From assembly GCA_900772095.1 (NCBI GenBank), contig CAAGQJ010000026.1, forward strand, positions 1 to 64,000: 64,000 bases of DNA, in the 5' to 3' direction. A program made the position numbers and the translations under genes. How positions within the stretch are numbered: the stretch's first letter is position 1; each line of letters begins with the position of its first letter. The notes under the pieces were generated by a model. It was given only the letters and a program-made list of their open reading frames with translations. It had not been told where the DNA came from and ran no database searches. This DNA comes from Bacilli bacterium (GTDB lineage Bacteria; Bacillota_I; Bacilli_A; RF39; UBA660). Shown here in pieces: positions 16,419 to 27,000 of this stretch.

Positions 16419-17828
16419 ATGCCAGTAAAAGATGATTCATTAGTAGCTCAATATATACGAGCAATAGAAAATCCAGATAGTACTGGATATAGAAATGGTA
16501 GATGGTATAAACCTACAGAAAAAGGTTATGACCCTAATAATAGAGGGTTTGGTGTAGATATAGTTAAAAATGATGCTGCTTTTAATGTAGCCAAGAATAG
16601 GATAGGTAATTGGCTGTCTGAGGAAGAAGAAAGAAATCTTAGACAAAATCATCTTAATTATGTTGAAGATAGACTTAATAAGAAAACAGCTAACTCCTAC
16701 ATTACCAGAATCCCAATTTCAGATGAAAAGAAAGCAATGGCTCTTGGTATGTTGTATAGGGGTGATGGTATTAAAAGTATAGTCAAAAATCCTGCTATAA
16801 GAGATGCTTATTACTCTGGTTCCAATGAAGATATGCAGAAAGCAGTATCTGATTTCTATCAAAAGAAATTACCTTCTAGATCTAAAAATCATAATAAGTT
16901 CTTTAATTCTAGAAGACAGAGTACTTATAACCCTTCTAGGTTTGAGTCTCCTCAGTTTGTGCCTAAGTATAAGTTCTATGATGAAGGGGGATACCTTGAT
17001 AACACTTGGGATAGCCTATCTATGGCAGATAAAGCTGAGATGATTAGTGTAGCAGTTGATAATGGTATTACTACCTTACCAGAGATTAGGAGTGCTTATA
17101 ACGAGTTTGCCAAAGGTGGCTATATACCATCTGCAAGTATTAAGAAGAGAATCTCTAATTGGGAAGGTTCTTCTATGAAAACCAACAGAAGCTTTGAAGC
17201 TGAAGCAAAGGACTTTAATCGTGTAATTCCTGAAGAGATAAGAAGTAAATTATCCCATCAACAGCTTGATGCTTTATACTCTTATGGTTATAATGTTGGA
17301 ATGGGTAATCTTAAAGAGAGAGTAGTGCCTACATTGACTGCATATACTAAAGGTAAGGCTAGTAAAGAAGATGTTCAAAGGTCTATGTGGGCTAAGAGAG
17401 ATAATGAATTAAGAGGATTAACTACTAGAAGAAATGCTGAGAGGGAAATGTTTGGTGGCAACTATAGAACTACCTTTACTGGAACTGGTAAGTTAGGTAC
17501 TCATATAGACCCTTCTGAATATACCTACTATGAAGACCTTAGCCCAATGATAGATAGTATCAGTATTCCTCAAATGCAGTTTCCCGACAGTATGGCTATT
17601 GATCCTACTACTCTTTATAAAGCTCCTACTATTGATGAGACTTTATTCTCTAAACCTGAAGTTACTCCTGAAGAGCCTGTGTATACCCCTCAGCAGGAAA
17701 GACTTGAAGGATTGAAGAGAATGAATACTATTATGGAATTACTAGGTCAAAGTACTCCTTTTGCAGGATTAGTTAATACCAATACTCCTGGCTTATTGTC
17801 TTATGTTAACCAAATATATAATTTATAA
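16419..17828 (+). CDS. two-domain lysozyme-like peptidoglycan hydrolase
   Basis: The protein has 469 residues and no signal peptide. Residues about 8-165 resemble a lysozyme fold, with a candidate catalytic Glu17 (AIENPDSTGY) followed by RGFGVDI. Residues about 240-350 are a clearer GH24 (T4-lysozyme type) domain: ISNWEGSS with the catalytic Glu near 249, then LSHQQLDALYSYGYNVGMGN and a closing TRRNAEREMF. It would hydrolyse the glycan strands of peptidoglycan. The Pro-rich C-terminal 110 residues look like a linker or virion-binding part. With that tail and two domains, a virion-associated lysin for DNA entry is as plausible as an endolysin. The upstream lipoprotein supports lysis. A bidirectional terminator follows. 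Confidence 0.75.
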   Translation: MPVKDDSLVAQYIRAIENPDSTGYRNGRWYKPTEKGYDPNNRGFGVDIVKNDAAFNVAKNRIGNWLSEEEERNLRQNHLNYVEDRLNKKTANSYITRIPISDEKKAMALGMLYRGDGIKSIVKNPAIRDAYYSGSNEDMQKAVSDFYQKKLPSRSKNHNKFFNSRRQSTYNPSRFESPQFVPKYKFYDEGGYLDNTWDSLSMADKAEMISVAVDNGITTLPEIRSAYNEFAKGGYIPSASIKKRISNWEGSSMKTNRSFEAEAKDFNRVIPEEIRSKLSHQQLDALYSYGYNVGMGNLKERVVPTLTAYTKGKASKEDVQRSMWAKRDNELRGLTTRRNAEREMFGGNYRTTFTGTGKLGTHIDPSEYTYYEDLSPMIDSISIPQMQFPDSMAIDPTTLYKAPTIDETLFSKPEVTPEEPVYTPQQERLEGLKRMNTIMELLGQSTPFAGLVNTNTPGLLSYVNQIYNL

Positions 17829-17845
17829 ACTACGTAATAAAAAAG

Positions 17846-17875
17846 AAAGGTAGGAGGTTTCCCTTCTACCTTTTT
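17846..17875. terminator. bidirectional terminator between convergent genes
   Basis: AAAGGTAGGAGG and CCTTCTACCTTT pair with one wobble. T runs follow on the plus strand (TTTTT) and, after an A/G stretch, on the minus strand. It serves both the lysozyme gene and the leftward gene at 17887-18732. Confidence 0.75.
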
Positions 17876-17886
17876 CAATATTATTT

Positions 17887-18732
17887 TTATTCATAGTCTG
17901 ACATATCAAGAAGCACTTCTAACTTAGATGCTATCTCTGTCATTCTTTCTTGAATTACACTAATCTCAGGGATTCTGTTCTCATGTCCCTCTTTCCAAGT
18001 AACATTCAATATACCTAAGTCTTCACCCTTGGAAGTCTTCATTGCTCTCATTGCAAGAGCTGTACATTGATTTTCTTTAAGGATTCTTGCATAGCCTGCA
18101 TCTACTTCTGTTACTTCATCCATATTAGAGAACCACTTGAACTTAGTCTTCAGCATATAGTCAATGATAGGGAAGAGATTGGTAGGAATACACTGGAAAT
18201 CCTTATAGTTGAATATTACTCCCTCTGCTGTATTTACTGATGGGAAACTTTCATCATAGAATCTCTTATGATACCCTCCTATATACTTTTCTGTGTTGTG
18301 CATCAGTTTAATGGTAACTACATCACAATGCAAGGCATCCCTAAGATAATCTGTCATCTCATTAGCTTCTTCTTCTATCCTTGAAGTTTGAGCATAGCAC
18401 TCCTTGTCTTTCTGTTTATCCTTTTTCTTCTGTTCCTGCATGGCTACCAGTACAGCATTCATTACTCTTTTTTGAGCATACGTGGAATATAGTATCATAG
18501 CTAACCCAACAATAACACCAATGGTTATGGGATTGGGTTCCATTATAATACTTACTATCCAATCATATAAATCATCCCTAAGAAATAGCTTACCTAGGAA
18601 TAGAGCTACTAAAGTACAGAGGATTATCTTGAAGAAGATACTTACTGAGTGGTCTTTTACTTCATTTAGTTTACTGAATCCTCCTAGAAATTCTGTGATT
18701 GCCTGTATCACACTAGAGATTTTTTCTAACAT
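17887..18732 (-). CDS. membrane-anchored protein with GAF-like domain
   Basis: The 281-residue protein has two hydrophobic helices at about residues 31-52 and 70-90, then a charged coiled-coil linker (QEQKKKDKQKDKE). The C-terminal domain, about 115-280, has the alternating strand and helix pattern of GAF domains (CDVVTIKLMHNTEKYIGGYHKRFYDE, GVIFNYKDFQ, CTALAMRAM, GEDLGILNVTWKEG). GAF domains bind small ligands or nucleotides. In a phage, two membrane helices beside a lysozyme gene could mean a holin whose timing is sensed by the soluble domain; that is inference. It may be followed on the same strand upstream by the 67-residue zinc-ribbon-like gene. No GAF ligand residues can be assigned by eye. 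Confidence 0.6.
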   Translation of the reverse strand: MLEKISSVIQAITEFLGGFSKLNEVKDHSVSIFFKIILCTLVALFLGKLFLRDDLYDWIVSIIMEPNPITIGVIVGLAMILYSTYAQKRVMNAVLVAMQEQKKKDKQKDKECYAQTSRIEEEANEMTDYLRDALHCDVVTIKLMHNTEKYIGGYHKRFYDESFPSVNTAEGVIFNYKDFQCIPTNLFPIIDYMLKTKFKWFSNMDEVTEVDAGYARILKENQCTALAMRAMKTSKGEDLGILNVTWKEGHENRIPEISVIQERMTEIASKLEVLLDMSDYE

Positions 18733-18755
18733 TACCTTTACTATTTACACATTCT

Positions 18756-18959
18756 TTACTGTTGTTCAAGGATGTCATAATGTCCAATGTGATATTTGTT
18801 ACACACCCTACAGAAATAGGATGTCATTCCATATAGCTTATGCTTGGAGATGTACTTGTCAGCTTCTTTCTCTGTCTCATAAGTCTTCTTACTCTTACCC
18901 TTAGAGGTATAATGCTGTCTTGGTCTGGATTTCTCAAAAGGTATCTTACAAATTCCCAT
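18756..18959 (-). CDS. small zinc-ribbon-like protein
   Basis: A 67-residue basic protein. Near the C-terminus, FCRVCNKYHIGHYDI holds a CxxC-(3)-H-(2)-H group that could bind one zinc ion. The N-terminal half is rich in Lys and Arg. I chose the internal ATG at 18959 over the one at 18998. The TACCTTTG promoter element at 18984-18991 lies inside the longer version, and an A/G-rich stretch precedes the chosen start. It may share a transcript with the membrane GAF-like gene 23 bases downstream. Nucleic-acid binding is likely but untested. Confidence 0.55.
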   Translation of the reverse strand: MGICKIPFEKSRPRQHYTSKGKSKKTYETEKEADKYISKHKLYGMTSYFCRVCNKYHIGHYDILEQQ

Positions 18960-18983
18960 ATCAACAATATCTATCCTTTTATG

Positions 18984-18991
18984 CAAAGGTA
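18984..18991 (-). promoter_or_regulatory. -7 promoter element for the leftward two-gene unit
   Basis: On the minus strand this reads TACCTTTG, matching TAnnTTTG, 25 bases before the ATG at 18959. Its position argues against the start codon at 18998. Confidence 0.45.
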
Positions 18992-19113
18992 TATACATTA
19001 TATATAATTAGGAAGATATTAAGAAAAGTACTAAGAACAGCTATTATTTTTCTTATGAATTATACAATAATTTAAGGGGTGGGAACGTTATCAAAATAAA
19101 AAAAGGATTGCTT

Positions 19114-19884
19114 ATGAAGTGTTCTTTATTTCAATATTATAGTCAGAGTCCTCTTAGTTTATATGAGGTTAGAAGACATTTCCTTTGGAATTTCTACTGT
19201 CAGAATCATAGTAGAAACGATGCAAGGGAAGTCTTGAAGGCTGTTGTTGCGTCTTCTAAAATAGGTAGAATAGTAGATAAATCCCTACAGAAGAAGCTTA
19301 TACCTAATTATAGAGAATTTTTATCTACTATTAAGGGGATGTTCAGATTCTGGTTCTGTTCTAAAGAAACTTTGGTCTTAGCTACAATAGAAGCTATATT
19401 GAAATGGGATATCGTAGTTAACAAAAAACTGAAGTTAAAGACCCAGGAGGAATTAAAACATGATACTCTTAAAATACTTAAGAAGTATTTGATACATAAA
19501 GAGGTATCTATAGATGATGCTATTCCAACAACAACTACTTCTCCTGTGTCTATTGATTTAGAGTCTACAAATGATTCTTCTGATGATCAACCCATAGAGG
19601 ATTCTTCAGAATCAGATGACTTTTCTTCTATTAAGATTTGGACTCTAGATGAATTTACCAATGAGTTTGGACCAAAGATGCAAGTAAAGGAGTATGCTAA
19701 TGGTAAAACAGGAGATTTATTCAAAAGTTGTGTATTTACTAAAGGTACTACTAGAACCTTTGTGTCTTTTTCTTCTAAGTTAGGTGAACATACTAAGAAA
19801 GAATTACTTGATATGAAGGATGAGTTGATAGTAATGAAAGTGCAAAACGGTAAATATAAACTTGCCAAGCACTATTATACTTAG
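19114..19884 (+). CDS. hypothetical protein with acidic linker
   Basis: From the ATG at 19114 the product has 256 residues; a TTG two codons earlier is an unlikely start. The N-terminal part (to about 135) is basic and helical, with several aromatic clusters (FRFWFCSK). Residues about 150-178 form an Asp/Ser-rich, probably disordered linker. The last 80 residues form a compact segment beginning KIWTLDEFTNEFG and ending YKLAKHYYT. No family is recognised. It is the only sizeable rightward gene between two leftward blocks, and its third positions are strongly A/T-rich, so it may be a late acquisition. No consensus promoter is visible upstream. Confidence 0.5.
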   Translation: MKCSLFQYYSQSPLSLYEVRRHFLWNFYCQNHSRNDAREVLKAVVASSKIGRIVDKSLQKKLIPNYREFLSTIKGMFRFWFCSKETLVLATIEAILKWDIVVNKKLKLKTQEELKHDTLKILKKYLIHKEVSIDDAIPTTTTSPVSIDLESTNDSSDDQPIEDSSESDDFSSIKIWTLDEFTNEFGPKMQVKEYANGKTGDLFKSCVFTKGTTRTFVSFSSKLGEHTKKELLDMKDELIVMKVQNGKYKLAKHYYT

Positions 19885-19911
19885 AGTATTACTATTTAAA
19901 AGTCACATAAT

Positions 19912-20100
19912 ATGAAGAAATATATACATTTTATAATTCCCTATGCTATATATGCTAGCATGGTGATGGTTATAATTGCTGATGCTGGACGTGATTACTG
20001 GCAATTATTTATCTTTTGGATTATTACTCTACCTTTGATTGTAGGGTATATTGCTTACATTATATGGGACCGCAAGAACAAAAAGAATAAAGGAGAGTGA
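19912..20100 (+). CDS. small two-helix membrane protein
   Basis: The 62-residue protein consists of two hydrophobic helices (about residues 5-23 and 31-52) joined by a short polar turn containing DAGRDYW. It ends in a strongly basic tail (WDRKNKKNKGE). Length and layout are those of class II holins, small hole-forming proteins of the inner membrane, but the sequence alone does not prove it. It follows the 256-residue gene after 27 bases. Its last codons are part of the terminator hairpin at 20086-20116. Confidence 0.6.
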   Translation: MKKYIHFIIPYAIYASMVMVIIADAGRDYWQLFIFWIITLPLIVGYIAYIIWDRKNKKNKGE

Positions 20101-20116
20101 TTAGCTCCCCTTTATT
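20086..20116. terminator. bidirectional terminator between convergent genes
   Basis: AATAAAGGAGAG (20086-20097) and CTCCCCTTTATT (20105-20116) pair over 12 positions with one mismatch around a 7-base loop. It overlaps the end of the small membrane gene and faces the end of the polymerase operon. Confidence 0.65.
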
Positions 20117-20120
20117 CCTA

Positions 20121-23100
20121 TTATCTATTGGAAGGTGAAGCTTCAAATATCTTAAAGATAGCATCATCTTCATCCATTCTCTGCATCTGTTCCCAATCCT
20201 TGAAGAATGGTATATTGTATTTTACCATGTTTCTCCAATACTTGTTTTCTCCTTTATGGTCACCAGATTTAATCTCAGTAACAAGATCACCATTGGTAAG
20301 ACCATAGAATGTATAGAGTAGGGAGTTCATAGTATTTAATGATGCCATAGGAGAATTAAGTACTGTTAACCAGTTAGAGATATTCTTAGGGTGAGGCATT
20401 GAAGCCTCTGTATCAAGAATAGCTCTCTTTGTCTGATATATCCACCATCTTCTCCAAAACTCTCTCTTATGTTTGTCTGGATCTCCAAGGGCAAAACCAA
20501 GACCTAACAGACAGATGTACATGAGCATTTCTGATCTAACTCTCTTGATGTTATATTTCTGCATATCATCAAGATTATGCCATTGTGCCTGTGATCTGAA
20601 CATAAAGGTGTAGAAGTCTTTCATAAAGAGACCAATAGCATCTAACTTTTGACCTCTATTCCATGTATCTTTGGTATCATCAGTGGTTAGTCCTTTGTAC
20701 AAGCTATACCAATAACCTTCTCTGTCTTCTCCAAGTGAAGCATCAAAGTGTCTTTTTCTAAATCTTCTGGAGTAGTGCTCAACCATCCATTGTCTAAAGT
20801 TCATAATACCACGTCCCCACCATTTTTGATGCAATAATCCCTTATCTTCATCATTCATAGCACCATGGGTAGATTGATTAGCATAACGAAGTTTCTTTCT
20901 TACTTTATCAATGAAGGCATCTGTGATAGCATTTCCATCAAGATCAGTTACCCCAGACTTTAAGTGAAGTTCAGAGTTACCATCCTGTTTATTAACTACT
21001 TCAAAGGCATCATACAAGCTTATCTTCTTACCATTCAACAATACTTTCTGATTATGAAGAACACCATACATGTTTACATAATGAATAAGATACTCACCAG
21101 ATGAATATCCAATGAAGGAACAATCATGGGAGATTAACTGACGGAACATACTTTTGTAATATTTAGTATGACTCTTTTCAGAGAAGTTTTCCTGGAGAGG
21201 GTCAAATAACTCTCTCATAAGTACACTCTTATGGTTTACATTATTGGTAAGTAACTCTGCTAATTCTCCTCCAACACCTGCACTTCCAAACAGTTTTGTG
21301 TGTGCCCAGGCATAGTCCTTAAAGTTATAGAACTCACCAGCACCTGCTTCAATCATCATCTGAAATTCACCCATAAGGTAATTGGCTACAGCACCTTTGA
21401 CATTAGTTGCCAATCCTTTGAAAGAAGTATAGGCAATGATATTACTGAACATCTTAGCCCAAGTCTTGTTTTCATTAGGGTCTCTGTTCTGACCATAGAT
21501 ATGCTGAGCAATGAATCCTTCAATGAGTTCTGTGGTATTGGTATTCTTTCCTCTTTTCAATAAATCCTTGAATACTCTTATCTCTTTATTCTGTACTACA
21601 TCACCTTTAGGGTCTTTATCTTTAGCACTTTGATTTTTTACAAAATCACCAATAAACTCAACTACCTGTGCTATCTGATTCATGGAATCATAATTAACTG
21701 CTGTACCTGCAAGGGCTGCAATGCCAGTTGAGAAGTTCTTAAGAAGTTCTCCTTCTTCAACTCTATTGACAAAGAAAATAGGAATTTGTCTTAGTGGAGT
21801 ATTGTCAAATGCACCTTCTGTTATCTGATATTCATCACCGTCAATAATACCATTCATATTATAATTTTCATCATCTTCCCTTATCTTATAGAAGTTCTCT
21901 GCTTTATTCTTTACTGCCTTGGCAACATCCTTGAAGTTCTTGGCATCATGCATAGCATCAAGGAACTTACGTCTTACCTGTGGTGGAAGGTATTGATGTT
22001 GAGCATAAGCAGGTAGGAGAGAACCTATTTCACCTTTAAGTTGCATCATGGTATCATAGTAATCAATCTGTTCCTGAGTCCAACCTTTCTGAAAATCACT
22101 AATCTTTCTATAGCTGTCATTAGGTACTCTTTCTGTTCTACCATTAGTATTATCTACAACTCTGTCTTCTGTATTCTGGTCTTCCCAATCTTCAATAGCC
22201 TGTTTTAAATCAAAACCTTGGAATCCTTGAACATAGAGAGATTTAATCTTGGCAGACCTGGCTGCTTTATATAGTCCCCAATCAATATCACTAACTATGT
22301 GGCCATCATCTTCATACATAAATTCAGAGTTATGTCCTGCCTTATAGAGTTTATCTGTAGCCCTACGAATCCTAAGAGATATATTATTCATAGTAGCATC
22401 TCTAGAATCTTGAGCATTCCTAATGATGGAACCCATAGCACCAATGATAGGATTAGAAGCCCTGCCTACACTATATAACCAATCAAACATAGTAGAGTCT
22501 GTAGCAGCCATTCTGATAGCATTAATCATAGACTGCCCATCAGGAGTAGTGTTTCCTACAATCTCAATCATAAGATTGGTCATAGTACTTTCTGTAAGGT
22601 TATCAAGCATCTTTTCCTTTTTATCAAAGAATTCCTTCAAGTTTTTAGCTGTCTGACGAATATTGTCAATATCAGTCTGTGCTATAGATTCATCAATGGT
22701 AAGATTTTCATCTGCCAATGCAGATACTAGAGGATAATATTGCTCTTTAAGGGACTTTATATCCTGTAGAATCTTGGCAGTACCAAAAGCTTTCTCTAAC
22801 TCTGTACCAGTTTGGGGAATACCTTGTAGCATAGTATCAATATCTGCTATCTGAGAGGATGCTTCTCCTAGGAAGTTTAATACTCCAGAATAATACTTCT
22901 TACTGGACAACTCCTTCATCAGTTTATTAAGTACACCTTCAAGTCTCTTTCCTTCAGCATTATTACCTTTTTCCTTTTCAAGCTGTCTAATCTGCCTTTG
23001 AAGAGTAATAGCAGCATCTGCTGCTGCATCAGAAAGAGTTCTAATCTTAGATGATGCTCTATGAATCTCATTGATATCTATCTTATACTTCTTGTTGAGC

Positions 23101-24008
23101 ATTTCAATCTCACCTCTAACTTCCTGCTCTGGACTATAAGCAATGATATGTTTACCTATCTGTGTAACCTGAGTAATAAGGTCATCCATATCTATGCCTT
23201 GATATTTTTCTGCATCAGTTATAGCTCTCATTAACAATCTCTGTTGTGGAACTGTAAGATTTATAGCTCCATGGTTAAAGTCATTAAGAGCCTGTGCTGC
23301 ATTTTCAATGGAACCAAAGGTATTGATAACCCTTTGAACATGTGGAGAATTAGGACTTAAGGAGAATAGAATCATAGCATCTTTCTTATAAAGGTTGCTG
23401 ATATCTACACCTGCAAGGTTCTTGAGGTACTGTGCTAAACCAGTATTCATTGCATTGAATACACTTTGCAGTTCCTGAGGCATAGCAGTTATATCAACAC
23501 CTACACCATTAAATACCTGCTTATAAACATCCCACACCTGTAGGTTCTTCTTAACACTATCTCCATAAGTATGTGTCCTAGAGTTCTTCTCTGAGACAAT
23601 GATGTTATAGATGTCACCATGCTGTACTACTATAGAAGTAAGTCCTTTATGGTTATCATTGAAATCATCAGCCTTCTTTAAAGCATCTTCAGCATTAGAG
23701 AAATCAACTCTCTTACCATTGATATCTACTGCTCCTAACTGAAGTTCTGCTGTAGAAAGATTACCAATATCTTCCTGTATAGACTTGAAGTCAAGGAATT
23801 TCAAAACATCTTCTGCATTATGTTGTCCCTGGCTATTTCTTTCTATATTAGCCTGATCCATCTTATCTGCCATATCAGATACAGTATAAGAGGCATAGAG
23901 CCAATTAGTAAGAGGTCTATCCTTCAGCTTTTCCAGCATCTTTTTATACATCCTTGAAGGCTCCCCATTGGGAGCCTCAGGATATAAAATACATGAACTA
24001 TTACTCAT
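20121..24008 (-). CDS. 1295-residue protein coupled to the giant RNA polymerase
   Basis: The 1295-residue product is largely helical. No catalytic motif is recognised. Residues about 850-1290 hold Trp- and Arg-rich stretches (MNFRQWMVEHYSRRFRKRHF, EFWRRWWIYQTKRA) and a hydrophobic segment near 1160 (MYICLLGLGFALG), suggesting membrane or nucleic-acid contact. It starts 3 bases after the stop of the 3863-residue polymerase gene, so the two are translationally coupled and made together. In crAss-like phages the virion RNA polymerase is accompanied by other giant packaged proteins. A partner subunit or ejection protein is the best inference. Confidence 0.6.
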   Translation of the reverse strand: MSNSSCILYPEAPNGEPSRMYKKMLEKLKDRPLTNWLYASYTVSDMADKMDQANIERNSQGQHNAEDVLKFLDFKSIQEDIGNLSTAELQLGAVDINGKRVDFSNAEDALKKADDFNDNHKGLTSIVVQHGDIYNIIVSEKNSRTHTYGDSVKKNLQVWDVYKQVFNGVGVDITAMPQELQSVFNAMNTGLAQYLKNLAGVDISNLYKKDAMILFSLSPNSPHVQRVINTFGSIENAAQALNDFNHGAINLTVPQQRLLMRAITDAEKYQGIDMDDLITQVTQIGKHIIAYSPEQEVRGEIEMLNKKYKIDINEIHRASSKIRTLSDAAADAAITLQRQIRQLEKEKGNNAEGKRLEGVLNKLMKELSSKKYYSGVLNFLGEASSQIADIDTMLQGIPQTGTELEKAFGTAKILQDIKSLKEQYYPLVSALADENLTIDESIAQTDIDNIRQTAKNLKEFFDKKEKMLDNLTESTMTNLMIEIVGNTTPDGQSMINAIRMAATDSTMFDWLYSVGRASNPIIGAMGSIIRNAQDSRDATMNNISLRIRRATDKLYKAGHNSEFMYEDDGHIVSDIDWGLYKAARSAKIKSLYVQGFQGFDLKQAIEDWEDQNTEDRVVDNTNGRTERVPNDSYRKISDFQKGWTQEQIDYYDTMMQLKGEIGSLLPAYAQHQYLPPQVRRKFLDAMHDAKNFKDVAKAVKNKAENFYKIREDDENYNMNGIIDGDEYQITEGAFDNTPLRQIPIFFVNRVEEGELLKNFSTGIAALAGTAVNYDSMNQIAQVVEFIGDFVKNQSAKDKDPKGDVVQNKEIRVFKDLLKRGKNTNTTELIEGFIAQHIYGQNRDPNENKTWAKMFSNIIAYTSFKGLATNVKGAVANYLMGEFQMMIEAGAGEFYNFKDYAWAHTKLFGSAGVGGELAELLTNNVNHKSVLMRELFDPLQENFSEKSHTKYYKSMFRQLISHDCSFIGYSSGEYLIHYVNMYGVLHNQKVLLNGKKISLYDAFEVVNKQDGNSELHLKSGVTDLDGNAITDAFIDKVRKKLRYANQSTHGAMNDEDKGLLHQKWWGRGIMNFRQWMVEHYSRRFRKRHFDASLGEDREGYWYSLYKGLTTDDTKDTWNRGQKLDAIGLFMKDFYTFMFRSQAQWHNLDDMQKYNIKRVRSEMLMYICLLGLGFALGDPDKHKREFWRRWWIYQTKRAILDTEASMPHPKNISNWLTVLNSPMASLNTMNSLLYTFYGLTNGDLVTEIKSGDHKGENKYWRNMVKYNIPFFKDWEQMQRMDEDDAIFKIFEASPSNR

Positions 24009-24011
24009 ACA

Positions 24012-27000
24012 CTAACAATATTTTTTAAACTCATTAATTGCTTCATCAATACTTAAATTTAATCCTTTCTGTTTAAATACATTCTGTAAGAACTTACCAA
24101 AGACCTTTTCTCTACCTTTGATATTCTCAGCCTTCTGTAAAGCTTCCTCCTTACTTAATGTAGGAACCTGTTTCATAATCAAGTCAGCAAATGCTGCAAG
24201 ATTCTTGATTTCTTCAGTCTTTGTAATAACCTGATTATTTGAAGTGTCTTCTACATTAGACTCTTGAGGACTCTCTGTCTTCAAGTCTGAAGTAGAGTTA
24301 TCCTCAGTAGTCTTTGTAGTATCACTCAATGGGTCTTTGATATCCAGTGTACTCATCTCCAGGTATTCACCATTGTTGCCAAGTGGTTTTATCAACTCAA
24401 AGACAAGCTCTTCACCTTTATCAGAAATAAGATGCCAAAGATAAGTATTGTTATTCATCTTAGTCTTCATATAGGAAATACCTGTAAGGTCAGCAATTTC
24501 TTCTGGTCTATAGACAGTAAGTCTGTTATGCTTAACATCTACATTATAGTGAGTATCCTTGCCTCCCTTTCTAGGAACCAGCTTATTGTTTTCCCAGTTA
24601 TTTCTGATAAACTGGTCAATCACCAAGTCAGGAATTACCTCATGGAAGTTTCTATACGTATCAACATAAGAGGCATTACCATCCTTACTCTTCAGCTTTT
24701 CCTTTACGTAGGTAGGAACCAAAGACATGAAAGTCTTAGGAGAGAATCCAATACCAGCTCTAAAGAAACTGTAGTTAAACAGCATCTGAGAAAGCTTTGG
24801 ATCTTCCTTATGCAAGTCAATCCAAGCACTGCGAAGTTCCTCTTTTCTCTGTTCATCCATACCAGTGATATTAATCATAAGATATGGTCTTCCAGTCTTC
24901 TTGGAAACATTCATTCTAATAGCTTGAATCAAGGCATTACCAGAATATTTCTCCTTGAACTTCTGTTCCATGAACCACTTAGGGAACTGAGTAGCATAAC
25001 TTTTAAGATGCTTAGGATTAATCAGACCTGACTGTACCAACAGATAAGACTGATAGAAGTTAGAGAACTGATCCAAAAGCTTCTTGTCATTATACATCTT
25101 ATCAGATATATCAACAGGAAGATTAGCCAACAGTTTTCTAAAGCCAGTACTACCTGTAGGCATATCAGAGAACATAGCCTTGGCAATATCCACAGTTCTT
25201 GCAAACTGCTTCAATATAGGATGGTCAAAGAATATATCATCAATATCTACTGGAACATCATCAGATGTGTAGAAGTGAGTACCATTCTCTGTATTAGCAT
25301 CCAGGAATGCTTCCATCTTATGCTCAATAATAAGATTATCTACAATTAATGGACCTACAGCACTAGAAATAGAATTGAATCTTGTAGCATAAGTAGGCTT
25401 ACGCATAGCATCTACAAGCTGTCTTATCTTCTGGAAGGCAAGAAGTACCTTATAATCAGTAGCTTCATGTTCCTCAGAAGTAAGACCTTCAACCAACTCT
25501 TCTTTGGTAAGCTCTTCTGTATTGATCAAAGAATCATCATTGATGTTATTCTTCTCTCTATATTCAGTCAGCCATTTCTCAATAATGTTGGACAGAGATT
25601 CATAATTGGTAAGATTCTCTCTATTGAACTTGTTGATGGTTCTCTCTATGATGTCTTGTGAAAGGAAGAGAGCTGCATCCTCAAATGTCATACCCAATCT
25701 AAGCATAGTATTCAACATACCAGCAGTAGTCATGTTAATGTTCATCAAGTTCAAGATAGGGTCTTTTACAGCATCTGCTGAAGCAGACACCAAGGAACCT
25801 AAAGTCTTACCAATCAATGTACCCTCATTATCATACTTCTTGTCTATCTGCATTCTAATACCAAAGGTAGTTCCTGCAATAGTGAATGGTTTATCTCCAC
25901 AGATTTCAGAAACATCAAGGAAGATGTCATTACTCTCAAGAGTAGCATGGGCTACCTTATTGACAGCAAATACACCAATCAATGATGCAGCAGCACTATT
26001 CTGCTTATAGAACTGTACCTGAGTATCAGCAAAGGTAAGGTCTTTATCAGTATAAGAAAGGTCTTTGAGTTCATCAATAGACATCTTCTGAAGGTCAGAC
26101 CATTTAATACCTTTGTTGGCAGGATTCTTATAGGCAGCTACCATATAGCCCATCTTCTTAGGTGCATCAAATCCTCCAGGATTAAGAATCTTATTAGCAG
26201 TCATCTGATTAGTGAGTACTGCATAAGTCATATCAATAATCTTGTTATCTCTATAAGTTCTACCAGAAGTAGGAGCATCAGTATAATAAGCTATTGACTG
26301 ATATTGGCTATAGAGCCATTTCATCAACTTATCAGTATCCTTCATTTTCTGAGGATTATCCATGAACATTTTAACCTGTTCACCAACCCAAGTATTGTTG
26401 GTCTTACCGTCATGAGCCTTCTTATAGCTTTCAGATGCTCTAGCAAAGAGTTCCTTTTCAATCTCACTTCTCTTTCTAGTCTTGATAGGAATGTCCTTAC
26501 GCATGACATATCTCTTATCAACATCAAAGTCAGAGTCATCAATCTCAGTAAGTTCATAAGGAAGCATGATAGCATCACCAGCTTCTCTAGGCATGAAACC
26601 TATAACCTTCATAGGAGCACAGGAGTACTTATCCTCTGTAGGAATACGGTAACTTACCATCTTAAGAAGCTCTGGATCTACAGCATTGATAGCATCTACA
26701 TTAATAGTACCATTAGCATTGGAGAACTTATCAAAGAGTTCATTAGACCAGATAGGAGCAAAGACCTCAAAGTAAGCAATACCACCTTGGTTTCTCTTGA
26801 GATATTCCTTATAGGAAAGATTGTCATGCTCAGAAGCATTATACTCTTCCTCAAGAGGTATAAGATTACCTTGCTTATCATTGAATCTGATATGCAACTG
26901 AGTAGATGTACCAAAGTTAGATACCTGAACAATAGGACCACCAGCAATCTTCTGCTTATTTACTCTGTTCTTGATGATAGAGTTGATAAGCTGTTCAATT

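Noticed and set aside
19108..19113. TTG start codon for the 256-residue gene
   Set aside because: The in-frame ATG two codons later has a better A-rich leader and is the more usual start in this genome.
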